Source of the DNA: PS1 clade bacterium
Lineage (GTDB): Bacteria; Pseudomonadota; Alphaproteobacteria; RS24
Direction of reading: 5' to 3'
Assembly: GCA_016779015.1 (NCBI GenBank)
Contig: JADHOK010000049.1
Location: forward strand, 1 to 9,299
Length of the DNA stretch: 9,299 nt
The notes beneath the pieces are model-generated. The model was not told the DNA's origin, ran no database searches, and worked only from the letters and a program-made list of their open reading frames with translations. Of the stretch, positions 1 through 6,552 are shown in pieces. The position numbers and the translations under genes are program-made. Every line of letters begins with the position of its first letter. The first letter of the stretch is position 1.

Positions 1-329
1 GCCGCGTCCATCCACACCTCGATGCGCTTCTGTTTGGCGTAAACCATGGCGCGAACGTCATCAATGCCGTGCGTCTGGTCGGCATGGTCGTGCGAATACA
101 GAATTGCATCGAGCCAGGTGACACCGGCATCGATTAATTGTGCGCGCATATCGGGCGAGGTGTCGACCAGCACATTGGTCACACCACCCTCACCCTTTTG
201 CTGCACCAGAAAAGAACAGCGTGTGCGGCGGTTTTTCGGATTATCGGGGTCGCAATCGCCCCAATTGCCATCGAGCCGCGGCACGCCGCCCGACGACCCA
301 CAACCCAGAATACGAAAGCTTAAGCTCAT
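1..329 (-). CDS. MBL-fold metallohydrolase, PhnP/RNase Z-like (5' part, cut by left edge)
   Basis: Only the first 109 residues lie in the window; the frame is open at base 1. The protein begins MSLSFRILGCGSSGGVPR, the first strand and Gly-rich turn of metallo-beta-lactamase hydrolases related to PhnP and RNase Z. The signature NPKNRRTRCSF follows at residues 30-40. The metal-binding loop SHDHADQTHGIDD spans residues 79-91 and supplies H80, H82 and D84, but has Gln (Q85) where the common HxHxDH motif has the last His. Members of this superfamily are soluble hydrolases, often phosphodiesterases; the substrate of this one is unknown. The start is fixed by the ATGA overlap with the tatD stop codon, which implies translational coupling, since only a weak purine stretch (GAG) precedes the ATG. 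The remaining metal ligands lie outside the window, so activity cannot be judged. Family assignment is confident; function is not. Confidence 0.88.
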   Translation of the reverse strand, partial: MSLSFRILGCGSSGGVPRLDGNWGDCDPDNPKNRRTRCSFLVQQKGEGGVTNVLVDTSPDMRAQLIDAGVTWLDAILYSHDHADQTHGIDDVRAMVYAKQKRIEVWMDA

Positions 330-1126
330 GCGGTCTCTACCGCTTGGCCGGGGCGTTTGGCTTTGCTGAACAGGGTGAAGAAATTATCCGTCGTCACGCG
401 CGCCAATTCCTCAGTCGAGACGCCTTTCAACGCGGCCAGCATGGTGGCGGTGTCAGCGACAAAAGATGGCTCATTGCGCTTGCCGCGATGCGGGACAGGT
501 GCCAGAAACGGCGCATCGGTCTCGACCAGCAGGCGCTCCAGCGGCACCGCTTTGATGGTCTCGCGCAATTCAGTGGCGTTTTTGAAGGTCGCAATGCCAC
601 TAATGGAAATATAAAAGCCGATATCGAGCGCGCGCCGCGCCAGCTCAGGCCCGGCAGTGAAACAATGGATGAGACCGGGATAATCGCCCTGCTTCATCTC
701 GTCTTCCAAAATATCGGCCGTGTCCTCATCAGCATCGCGCGCGTGAACAATCAGCGGCAAGCGGCTTTCGCGACACGCCGCAATATGCGCGCGGAAATTC
801 CGCTGCTGTGCATCGCGCGGACTGTGCTCGTAGAAATAATCGAGGCCGGTCTCGCCAATGCCGACGACTTTTTCGTGGCGCGCCAATTCAACCAGCTGTT
901 CGGCCGACGTAACCGGCTCGCGTCCCGCCTCGTGCGGATGAATGCCGACCGAGCAAACCAGTGCCGGGTCACTTTCCGCCAGCGCGATGATTTTTTCGGC
1001 TTCCGTTACCTTGGTCGAGATGGTCACCATCATCTCAACGCCGGCCGCTTTGGCGCGCGTCAAGACGGCGTCTCGGTCGGCGTCGAAATCGTCGAAATCC
1101 AAATGGCAGTGGCTATCAACCAGCAT
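326..1126 (-). CDS. tatD: TatD family metal-dependent hydrolase / DNase
   Basis: The 266-residue length is normal for the TatD/YcfH family, TIM-barrel hydrolases of the amidohydrolase fold reported to have 3'-5' exonuclease activity. All expected metal ligands are present: H6 and H8 in SHCHLDF, E92 in GETGLDYFY, H128 in VHARD, H154 in IHCFTAG and D204 in VETDAPFLAP. GIHPHEA (residues 61-67) is also a family signature. The protein has no signal peptide or membrane segment and should be cytosolic. The ATG follows the SDR gene by 8 bp; its likely ribosome-binding site AGGG (1136-1133) overlaps the SDR stop codon, which suggests coupled translation. Downstream it overlaps the MBL gene by four bases (ATGA). 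In many proteobacteria tatD follows metG; here an SDR takes that place. YcfH-type and TatD-type paralogues cannot be separated firmly, so the symbol is given at family level. Confidence 0.95.
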   Translation of the reverse strand: MLVDSHCHLDFDDFDADRDAVLTRAKAAGVEMMVTISTKVTEAEKIIALAESDPALVCSVGIHPHEAGREPVTSAEQLVELARHEKVVGIGETGLDYFYEHSPRDAQQRNFRAHIAACRESRLPLIVHARDADEDTADILEDEMKQGDYPGLIHCFTAGPELARRALDIGFYISISGIATFKNATELRETIKAVPLERLLVETDAPFLAPVPHRGKRNEPSFVADTATMLAALKGVSTEELARVTTDNFFTLFSKAKRPGQAVETA

Positions 1127-1134
1127 GGTAAACC

Positions 1135-1902
1135 CTAAATATATTGCCCATCATCGACGGTAATGGCGGTGCCGGTCATGCCCTTGCCTTGCGGGCCAGC
1201 GAGCAGCAGCAGCGCCCCGTCCAAATCACTTTTATCAGCAAGGCGGCGGCGCGGCCAGCCAGCAATCTGCTTTTTACCGCCCTCGGTCTGCCACCAGAAA
1301 TCATTGATTTCGGTTTCGATATAGCCGGGGCAAATGGCGTTGACGTTAATGCCGGTGTTCGCCCATTCACGCGCCAGACCACGCGTCATCATGATGATGC
1401 CCGACTTTGAGGTGCAATAAGGCGTCAGCCCCGGCAGCACATTATAGCCGCCGACCGAGGCGATATTGATTATGCGCGCCGCGTTGCCCGCCTCAATGTG
1501 ATGGCGGGCGAACTCATTGGCGAGGAAAAACGGCGCCGTCAGGTTTGTGTCCAGCACTTGCCGATAATCATCGGGCGTGTACTCAAGCGCCGGTTTAACG
1601 ACATTCATACCGGCATTATTGATCAGAATATCCGGCATCAAATCCTTGTCGCGCAAGCTCTCGAAAAAGCCGCCAATGCCGTCGAGGTCGGTGACATCGA
1701 GGGCCACGGCATGCGCATCGCCGCCCTGCCCGTTTATCTGATCGGCCAGCGCCTGCAACTTTTCGGCGCGCCGCGCGGTGATAATGACACGGGCACCGGC
1801 CGCTGATAGCACTTGCGCAAAGCGCACGCCAAGGCCGGAACTGGCCCCGGTAACCAGCGCCGTGTGGCCGTTTAATTCGGTTTTTGTTGCGATATTATCC
1901 AC
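1135..1902 (-). CDS. Short-chain dehydrogenase/reductase (SDR) family oxidoreductase
   Basis: A classical SDR of 255 residues. Visible motifs are the Rossmann cofactor loop TGASSGLG (18-25), NNAG (95-98), the structural Asn N120, catalytic S149, and Y162 with K166 in YCTSK, followed by CPGY (191-194). Arg44 and Arg45 after the second strand suggest NADP(H) over NAD(H). It resembles the proteobacterial SDR subgroup modelled as PRK06949, recalled from memory and with no assigned substrate; FabG-like or gluconate-5-dehydrogenase-like names would be over-interpretation. I chose the GTG start at 1902: it has GAGGG at 1912-1908, six bases away from GAGG, and leaves the usual short lead-in before the first strand. 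The frame stays open further upstream to 2127, but that extension would overlap the divergent dsbA-like gene and encodes no SDR-like sequence. It is the first gene of the SDR-tatD-MBL operon. No membrane segment is seen. Confidence 0.92.
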   Translation of the reverse strand: MDNIATKTELNGHTALVTGASSGLGVRFAQVLSAAGARVIITARRAEKLQALADQINGQGGDAHAVALDVTDLDGIGGFFESLRDKDLMPDILINNAGMNVVKPALEYTPDDYRQVLDTNLTAPFFLANEFARHHIEAGNAARIINIASVGGYNVLPGLTPYCTSKSGIIMMTRGLAREWANTGINVNAICPGYIETEINDFWWQTEGGKKQIAGWPRRRLADKSDLDGALLLLAGPQGKGMTGTAITVDDGQYI

Positions 1903-1993
1903 TGTATCCCTCGCAAAATCGCTCTCATCGTCGGCGCGAACTTTGACATTGTTTGGCGTTTTTTGCCAGTATAAACCAAAGCAGGAGACAATG
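1903..1993. promoter_or_regulatory. Divergent promoter region between SDR and DsbA-like genes
   Basis: This 91-bp gap separates two divergent genes, so it should hold both start signals. On the plus strand there is an exact TTGACA at 1943-1948 and TATAAA at 1970-1975, but they are 21 bases apart, which is long. TTGACA with CAGTAT (1967-1972, spacing 18) is another reading. On the minus strand TATACT (1973-1968) is a good -10 element but has no clear -35 partner. A short inverted repeat, TGGC-N7-GCCA, lies in the same T-rich stretch (1953-1968). That a promoter exists here is likely from the layout; the exact elements are inference. Confidence 0.45.
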
Positions 1994-2662
1994 ATGACGC
2001 AAACGCCCTCTGAAAATCTGCCGGTGCTGCAACTGGATGTAATCTCCGACGTGATTTGCCCTTGGTGTTTTATCGGCAAGCGCAAACTGGATGCGGCGTT
2101 GGAGACGCTTGAAGATGTGCGCGTCAATCTGATGTGGCGTCCCTATCAGCTTTACCCCGAAACGCCGATGGAGGGCGCCGACCTGACCGCCAAAATGAAA
2201 CAACGCTATGGCGAAGACGGCGCCAAGCAAATGCGCGAAAACATCAAAGCGGCTGCCGTCGGCACAAATATCAATTTCGCATTTGAGAATATCAAAATCA
2301 CCCCGAATACAATGAACGCGCACCGGCTCATCCGTTGGGCCGCCAGCACCGGCCAACAACACGCCATTGCCGAGGCGCTGTTCTCAGGCCATTTCGAGCA
2401 AGGGCGGAACATTGGTGACGTCGCCGTTCTTTTGGAGATAGCCGGTCAACACGGTATGGATGTGCCGCTGCTGGCCGAGTTGTTTGCGAGCGATAACGAT
2501 ATTGACGCGACGCGCAGCGATGATGCGGCGGCGCGTGACCTTGGCGTGCACGGCGTCCCTGCCTTTTTGGCCGGTGGCAAATTTTTGCTGATGGGGGCGC
2601 AGGAGCCCGAATATCTGCACCGCTTTATCGCTAAAGCGCGCGACAGGCTGGCGGTTCAATAA
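1994..2662 (+). CDS. DsbA family oxidoreductase, FrnE-like (cytosolic)
   Basis: A 222-residue thioredoxin-fold protein of the DsbA/FrnE group. The redox motif CPWC is at residues 22-25 inside SDVICPWCFIGKRKL, and the cis-proline loop GVHGVPAFL is at 184-192 (P189). The region between them, including PNTMNAHRLIRWA (104-116), is the helical insertion typical of the FrnE group. There is no signal peptide, so it should act in the cytosol, as a thiol-disulfide oxidoreductase or isomerase; the related 2-hydroxychromene-2-carboxylate isomerases share the fold but usually lack this CxxC. The physiological substrate is unknown. Two adjacent in-frame ATGs occur at 1991 and 1994. AGGAG at 1983-1987 sits three bases from the first and six from the second, so I prefer 1994. 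The gene stands alone on this strand, divergent from the SDR operon, and its TAA directly abuts the mfd stop. Confidence 0.93.
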   Translation: MTQTPSENLPVLQLDVISDVICPWCFIGKRKLDAALETLEDVRVNLMWRPYQLYPETPMEGADLTAKMKQRYGEDGAKQMRENIKAAAVGTNINFAFENIKITPNTMNAHRLIRWAASTGQQHAIAEALFSGHFEQGRNIGDVAVLLEIAGQHGMDVPLLAELFASDNDIDATRSDDAAARDLGVHGVPAFLAGGKFLLMGAQEPEYLHRFIAKARDRLAVQ

Positions 2663-5600
2663 TCAGGCAGCCAATGCCGCCAATTGGCCGGCAACGACCC
2701 CCGAAATTCTTAAACGTTCATCGGCGTCCTCGGCTTTGGCGCGGAATACCAGACTTTGGTCGGGGCGAATTTTGATGCGCGCCTGATTTTCAGACACATG
2801 CGCGATGAGTTTTTCCGGCCGGGCGAAGGTCTGGTTGCGGAAGAAAACGGCAATGCCTTTGGGCCCGGCATCGATTTTCTCAATTCCGGCCGCGAGACAA
2901 TCAATCTTGATGGCAAGCACGGATAAAAGATGCTGCACTTCCGCCGGCAGCGGCCCGAAACGGTCCACCACCTCGGCCGCAAAAGCGTCGATATCGGCGC
3001 GCTCGGTCAAGCCTGACAAACGGCGGTAAAGCCCCATGCGCAAATCGAGATCCGGCACATATGTTTCTGGTATCAATACCGAAATGCCGACATTGATTTG
3101 CGGTGCCCAGCTTTCCACCGCCGCCTCGCCCTGGCGCTCCGCTACGGCTTCTTCCAACATGGCTTGGTAGAGCTCAAAGCCGACTTCTTTAATGTGGCCG
3201 GATTGCTCCTCGCCGACCAGATTGCCAGCGCCGCGCAGGTCGAGGTCGTAAGACGCCAGATTGAAACCGGCACCGAGGCTATCAAGCGACTGCATAACCT
3301 TAAGTCGTTTCTCAGCTGCACCCGTTAAACCGCTGTTTTCATTATAAGTAAGATATCCATAGGCGCGGGTTTTGGAACGCCCGACGCGGCCGCGCATTTG
3401 ATAAAGCTGCGCCAAGCCGAACATATCGGCGCGGTGAATGACAATCGTGTTGGCTGACGGGATGTCGAGACCGCTTTCAACAATCGAGGTCGAAAGCAAC
3501 ACATCATATTGCCCGTCGTAAAACGCGTTCATGCGGGTTTCCAACTCTCCCCCCGCCATTTGCCCATGCGCGGTGACATATTTCACCTCTGGCACAGTAT
3601 CGCTCAAAAAGCGCTCCATTTCGGACAGGTCGGCAATGCGCGGCACGATGATGAAGCTTTGTCCGGCGCGATATTTCTCGCGCAACAGCGCCTCGCGAAT
3701 ACCGACCGGATCAAACGGTGTCACATAGGTGCGCACGGCCAAACGGTCAACCGGCGGCGTAGCGATGAGCGACAGGTCGCGGACGCCGGTCAGCGCCATT
3801 TGTAGAGTGCGCGGTATGGGCGTTGCGGTCAGTGTCAGCATATGCACCTCAGCGCGCAATGATTTCAGACGTTCCTTGTGGGCGACGCCGAAATGCTGCT
3901 CTTCATCGACAATCACCAATCCGAGCCGCGCAAACTCGATGTTTTTGGCCAGCAAAGCATGCGTGCCGATAACGATATCGACCGCGCCGGTTTTGAGGTT
4001 CTCTTTGGTTCGGCTCGCTTCAGCGTTGCCGATAAGGCGCGACAGTTCGGCAATCTCCACCGGCATACCGGCGAAGCGCTGTTTGAAAGTCTTGGCGTGT
4101 TGGCGCGCCAGCAATGTGGTCGGCGCAATAACCGCCACTTGCTTACCGGCCATGGCGGCGATAAAGGCGGCGCGCAAGCCGACCTCGGTCTTGCCAAAGC
4201 CTACATCGCCGCAAATCAGACGGTCCATCGGGCGGCCACTGCCGAGATCGTCGATCACCGCTTCGATAGCGTCGAGCTGGTCTTCGGTCTCTTCATAAGG
4301 AAAGCGCGCGGCAAATTCGTCGTAAAGCCCGATATCGGGAGCCATCACCTCGCCATCGCGCATGGCCCGCTCGGCGGCGGTTTTGATGAGCTCCTCGGCG
4401 ATAAGTTTGATTTTTTCCTTCAGCCGCGCTTTACGCATCTGCCAAGCGACGCCGCCGATTTTGTCCAGCGTCACCGTCATATCATCGCCGCCAAAACGGC
4501 TCAGCAATTCGATATTCTCAACCGGCAAAAACAGCCGCGAGTCGCCATGATAAATCAGCTTTAGGCAATCATGCGGCGCGCCACCGACATCGATGGTTTG
4601 TAGACCTTCAAACCGGCCAATGCCGTGCTCGACATGCACCACATGGTCGCCCGGCGACAGGCTGGACGCCTCGGTGAGAAAATTCTCAGCTTTTTTGCGC
4701 CCCGGACGACGCACCATGCGGTCGCCGAGAATATCCTGCTCGGTCAACACACTCAGGGTTTCGGTCTCAAACCCGTTATCCATGCCGATAATAGCGAGGC
4801 GGGGCCCCTGCCCGGCTTGCGGCGCTTGCCAGCGATCCAGCCTTTGTAGCGGCGGCGCACCATGCTCATTGAGCAAAGTTTCAAGACGCTCGCTCGCGCC
4901 ACGGCTGGAGGCGACCAGCAGCACGGCGCGGCCTGCACTTTGTTCGGCGTTGATATGGGCGACCACATTGTCGAACAGATTAATCTCCTGCTGCTTGCGC
5001 TCGGCGGTGAAGCTGCGCGCGGTGCGGCCATTCAAGGTCACACCATCGGGACGCTCAAACGCGCCAATGCTGCGCCACCGCGCCGCGCCCACGCGCTCGC
5101 GCCATTCATCGGGGAGAATATATAGTGCCTCGGGCGGCAGCGGTTTGATGATACGAAGGCCATCGCTTTCTTTGGCATCATGCGTGCGGGCTTCTTCGCG
5201 CGCCTGATAGTAATCGCTGATTTGCTCGTGCCGCTCGGCCAGCGCGCCCTCGGTCTGGTCATCGGCGACATAAAGCGCCGCGCCGCAATGCTCGAACAAT
5301 GTCTCGAGCTCTTCGTGAAATAGCGGCAGCCAATGCTCCATACCCTGATAGCGCGCGCCTTCGCTAACGGCCGTATAAAGCGGGTCGTCATCCATCACCG
5401 TGCCGAAAGCCTGCACATAACCACGGCGAAAGCGCAACACCGCCGCATCGTCGAGATGCACTTCGCCCGCCGCGGTGAGCGTCAGTTCGCTGAGCTGGCC
5501 GATAGTGCGCTGGCTTTCCGGCTCGAATGGGCGAATGCTCTCCAGCGTGTCGCCAAACAGATCAAGCCGCACCGGCGCGTCACTGCCCGGCGCATAGAGG

Positions 5601-6115
5601 TCGATAATGCCGCCGCGCACCGCATAATCCCCCGGCTCCATAACGGTCGAACAACGGCTATAGCCATTGCTGCTCAAAAATCCGGTCAGCGCATCGCTGT
5701 CGACGCTATTGCCCGGCTTCAACGCCATGGAAAGCCCGGCCAGCGTGTTACGCGCCGGCAGACGTTGCGCGGCGGCGGAGATGGTGGTCACCAGAATATG
5801 CGGGCTGCCATCGAGCAGCGGCAATTGCGCCAGCGTCGCCATGCGCTCAGACATCACCGCGGTTTGCGGCGACAACCGGTCATAAGGCAAGCAATCCCAT
5901 GCGGGCAGATAAAGCGTCGCCAGCTCGGGGGCAAAGAAGCCGAGCATATCGCGCATGGCGCTGGCGGCCGAAGCATCGCGCGCAATATACACCAGACGGC
6001 CACCATCGAGCCGCGCCATATCGGCCAGCACCATGGGCTGATAACCCTCGGGCGCGCCGCCAATAGCGAGACGCCCCGCCTGCGATATAAGTTTTTCGGT
6101 TTGCGCCTGGTCCAC
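2663..6115 (-). CDS. mfd: Transcription-repair coupling factor Mfd
   Basis: A full-length Mfd of 1150 residues (E. coli Mfd is 1148). It is an ATP-driven DNA translocase that pushes stalled RNA polymerase off DNA and recruits UvrA. The first ~330 residues are the UvrB-like region (PAWDCLPYDR at 71-80; EPGDYAVRGGIIDLY at 160-174). The RNA-polymerase-interaction domain is marked by GDHVVHVEHGIGRFEGL (489-505). The helicase core has Walker A GDVGFGKT (636-643), DEEQ (737-740), TATPIPRTL (763-771), the arginine-finger motif QMRGRVGR (906-913) and the translocation signature DLDLRGAGN (957-965). The C-terminal ~150 residues form the regulatory domain. I see no missing key residue or frameshift. 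It starts at GTG (6115-6113) with AGAGG at 6125-6121, five bases away. It lies 24 bp behind sdhE and is probably transcribed with it. Its stop codon touches that of the convergent DsbA-like gene. Confidence 0.98.
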   Translation of the reverse strand: MDQAQTEKLISQAGRLAIGGAPEGYQPMVLADMARLDGGRLVYIARDASAASAMRDMLGFFAPELATLYLPAWDCLPYDRLSPQTAVMSERMATLAQLPLLDGSPHILVTTISAAAQRLPARNTLAGLSMALKPGNSVDSDALTGFLSSNGYSRCSTVMEPGDYAVRGGIIDLYAPGSDAPVRLDLFGDTLESIRPFEPESQRTIGQLSELTLTAAGEVHLDDAAVLRFRRGYVQAFGTVMDDDPLYTAVSEGARYQGMEHWLPLFHEELETLFEHCGAALYVADDQTEGALAERHEQISDYYQAREEARTHDAKESDGLRIIKPLPPEALYILPDEWRERVGAARWRSIGAFERPDGVTLNGRTARSFTAERKQQEINLFDNVVAHINAEQSAGRAVLLVASSRGASERLETLLNEHGAPPLQRLDRWQAPQAGQGPRLAIIGMDNGFETETLSVLTEQDILGDRMVRRPGRKKAENFLTEASSLSPGDHVVHVEHGIGRFEGLQTIDVGGAPHDCLKLIYHGDSRLFLPVENIELLSRFGGDDMTVTLDKIGGVAWQMRKARLKEKIKLIAEELIKTAAERAMRDGEVMAPDIGLYDEFAARFPYEETEDQLDAIEAVIDDLGSGRPMDRLICGDVGFGKTEVGLRAAFIAAMAGKQVAVIAPTTLLARQHAKTFKQRFAGMPVEIAELSRLIGNAEASRTKENLKTGAVDIVIGTHALLAKNIEFARLGLVIVDEEQHFGVAHKERLKSLRAEVHMLTLTATPIPRTLQMALTGVRDLSLIATPPVDRLAVRTYVTPFDPVGIREALLREKYRAGQSFIIVPRIADLSEMERFLSDTVPEVKYVTAHGQMAGGELETRMNAFYDGQYDVLLSTSIVESGLDIPSANTIVIHRADMFGLAQLYQMRGRVGRSKTRAYGYLTYNENSGLTGAAEKRLKVMQSLDSLGAGFNLASYDLDLRGAGNLVGEEQSGHIKEVGFELYQAMLEEAVAERQGEAAVESWAPQINVGISVLIPETYVPDLDLRMGLYRRLSGLTERADIDAFAAEVVDRFGPLPAEVQHLLSVLAIKIDCLAAGIEKIDAGPKGIAVFFRNQTFARPEKLIAHVSENQARIKIRPDQSLVFRAKAEDADERLRISGVVAGQLAALAA

Positions 6116-6139
6116 GCCTGCCTCTTTCTTGTTGGCAGT

Positions 6140-6400
6140 TTACATGTGCTCGAGGCTCAACAGACGGTCGAGCAGCGGCGAGCGCACTTCCTCGGGCACG
6201 GCCTCACGACCGGTCGCCCAGCTGAACAGTTTATCATCGGGCAATTCAAGGATGCGCTGATAATCGGTCAGCGCCTCATCCGGCAATTCGCCCAGCACTG
6301 TGTCAGCGAATTTACCGAAGATGATATCCATCTCCTTAATGCCCCGATGGCAGGAGCGGAAATGCAGTTTGCGGCGTTCGGCGTCAAGCTCTTGTGTCAT
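6140..6400 (-). CDS. sdhE: Succinate dehydrogenase assembly factor SdhE (FAD assembly factor)
   Basis: A small 86-residue protein, normal for the SdhE/Sdh5 family (formerly DUF339). The hallmark RGxxE motif is R19-G20-I21-K22-E23, in the context RGIKEMD; this loop contacts the SdhA flavoprotein in characterised relatives. The acidic stretch LELPDDKLFSWATG (51-64) is also typical. The known role is to promote covalent attachment of FAD to SdhA, maturing complex II in the cytosol. The ATG at 6400 has AGAGG (6412-6408) seven bases upstream; the frame stays open to 6598, but the extra residues do not match the family and would run into recG. It is first in a two-gene unit with mfd and diverges from recG, an order I recall as common in alphaproteobacteria. 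No succinate dehydrogenase structural gene is in view. Confidence 0.95.
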   Translation of the reverse strand: MTQELDAERRKLHFRSCHRGIKEMDIIFGKFADTVLGELPDEALTDYQRILELPDDKLFSWATGREAVPEEVRSPLLDRLLSLEHM

Positions 6401-6419
6401 TTTCAAACCTCTGATGCGG

Positions 6420-6447
6420 GTTATAGCAGAGACGCGCGCAATGTCAT
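6420..6447 (-). promoter_or_regulatory. Sigma70-type promoter for sdhE-mfd
   Basis: Read on the minus strand, ATGACA (6447-6442) matches the -35 consensus at five of six positions and TATAAC (6425-6420) matches the -10 consensus at five of six, with a 16-base spacer. Transcription should begin near 6413, which puts the AGAGG ribosome-binding site (6412-6408) almost at the 5' end of the message and gives a leader of about 13 bases before the sdhE ATG. No second promoter is evident in the 24-bp sdhE-mfd gap. Both hexamers and the spacing are seen directly; the start point is inferred. Confidence 0.62.
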
Positions 6448-6552
6448 CTCCGTCATGCCTCGCATTCGGGCGATGCTGCGCGGCAAATAAGCGCGAATTT
6501 GTGCTAGGCTGGAACCGATTCAGGGGCCGCTTACGACACAGATGAGGAAAAA
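6448..6552 (+). promoter_or_regulatory. recG upstream region with weak promoter candidate and ribosome-binding site
   Basis: This is the recG-proximal part of the 152-bp sdhE/recG divergent gap. GAGG at 6544-6547, five bases before the recG ATG, is a clear ribosome-binding site. An extended -10-like TGCTAGGCT lies at 6502-6510, but I find no matching -35, so the recG promoter is not firmly located. I see no terminator, operator pair or small gene in this stretch. Confidence 0.35.

Noticed and set aside
140..1138. A 332-codon open frame on the plus strand antisense to tatD and the MBL gene
   Set aside because: Its product is rich in Arg/His/Gln with no recognisable domain, while the opposite strand encodes TatD with all metal ligands and a well-known MBL N-terminus. 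It is a shadow frame of GC-rich coding DNA.
1778..1990. A possible 71-residue N-terminal extension of the DsbA-like protein
   Set aside because: It would lie within the SDR coding region on the opposite strand; AGGAG just before the ATG pair at 1991/1994 marks the real start.
1903..2127. A possible 75-residue N-terminal extension of the SDR
   Set aside because: It would overlap the start of the divergent DsbA-like gene, encodes no SDR-like sequence, and the GTG at 1902 has a well-placed GAGG.
2675..2692. Palindrome GCCAATTGGC near the mfd 3' end as a terminator
   Set aside because: The stem is short, has no loop and no following T-run on either strand, and it lies inside the mfd codons for the Ala/Leu-rich C-terminus.
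3878..4564. A 228-codon plus-strand open frame opposite the mfd helicase domain
   Set aside because: No recognisable fold or plausible start site; it lies opposite Walker A and the RNA-polymerase-interaction domain of mfd.
5333..6490. A 385-codon plus-strand open frame opposite the mfd 5' end, sdhE and the sdhE promoter
   Set aside because: The composition is shadow-like (many Arg, His, Gln, Ala), no motif is present, and it crosses two genuine genes and a promoter on the other strand.
6512..6526. A GAAC half-site upstream of recG, considered as an alphaproteobacterial LexA box (GAAC-N7-GAAC)
   Set aside because: The second half at 6523-6526 is GGGG, so the direct repeat required for the SOS box is absent.
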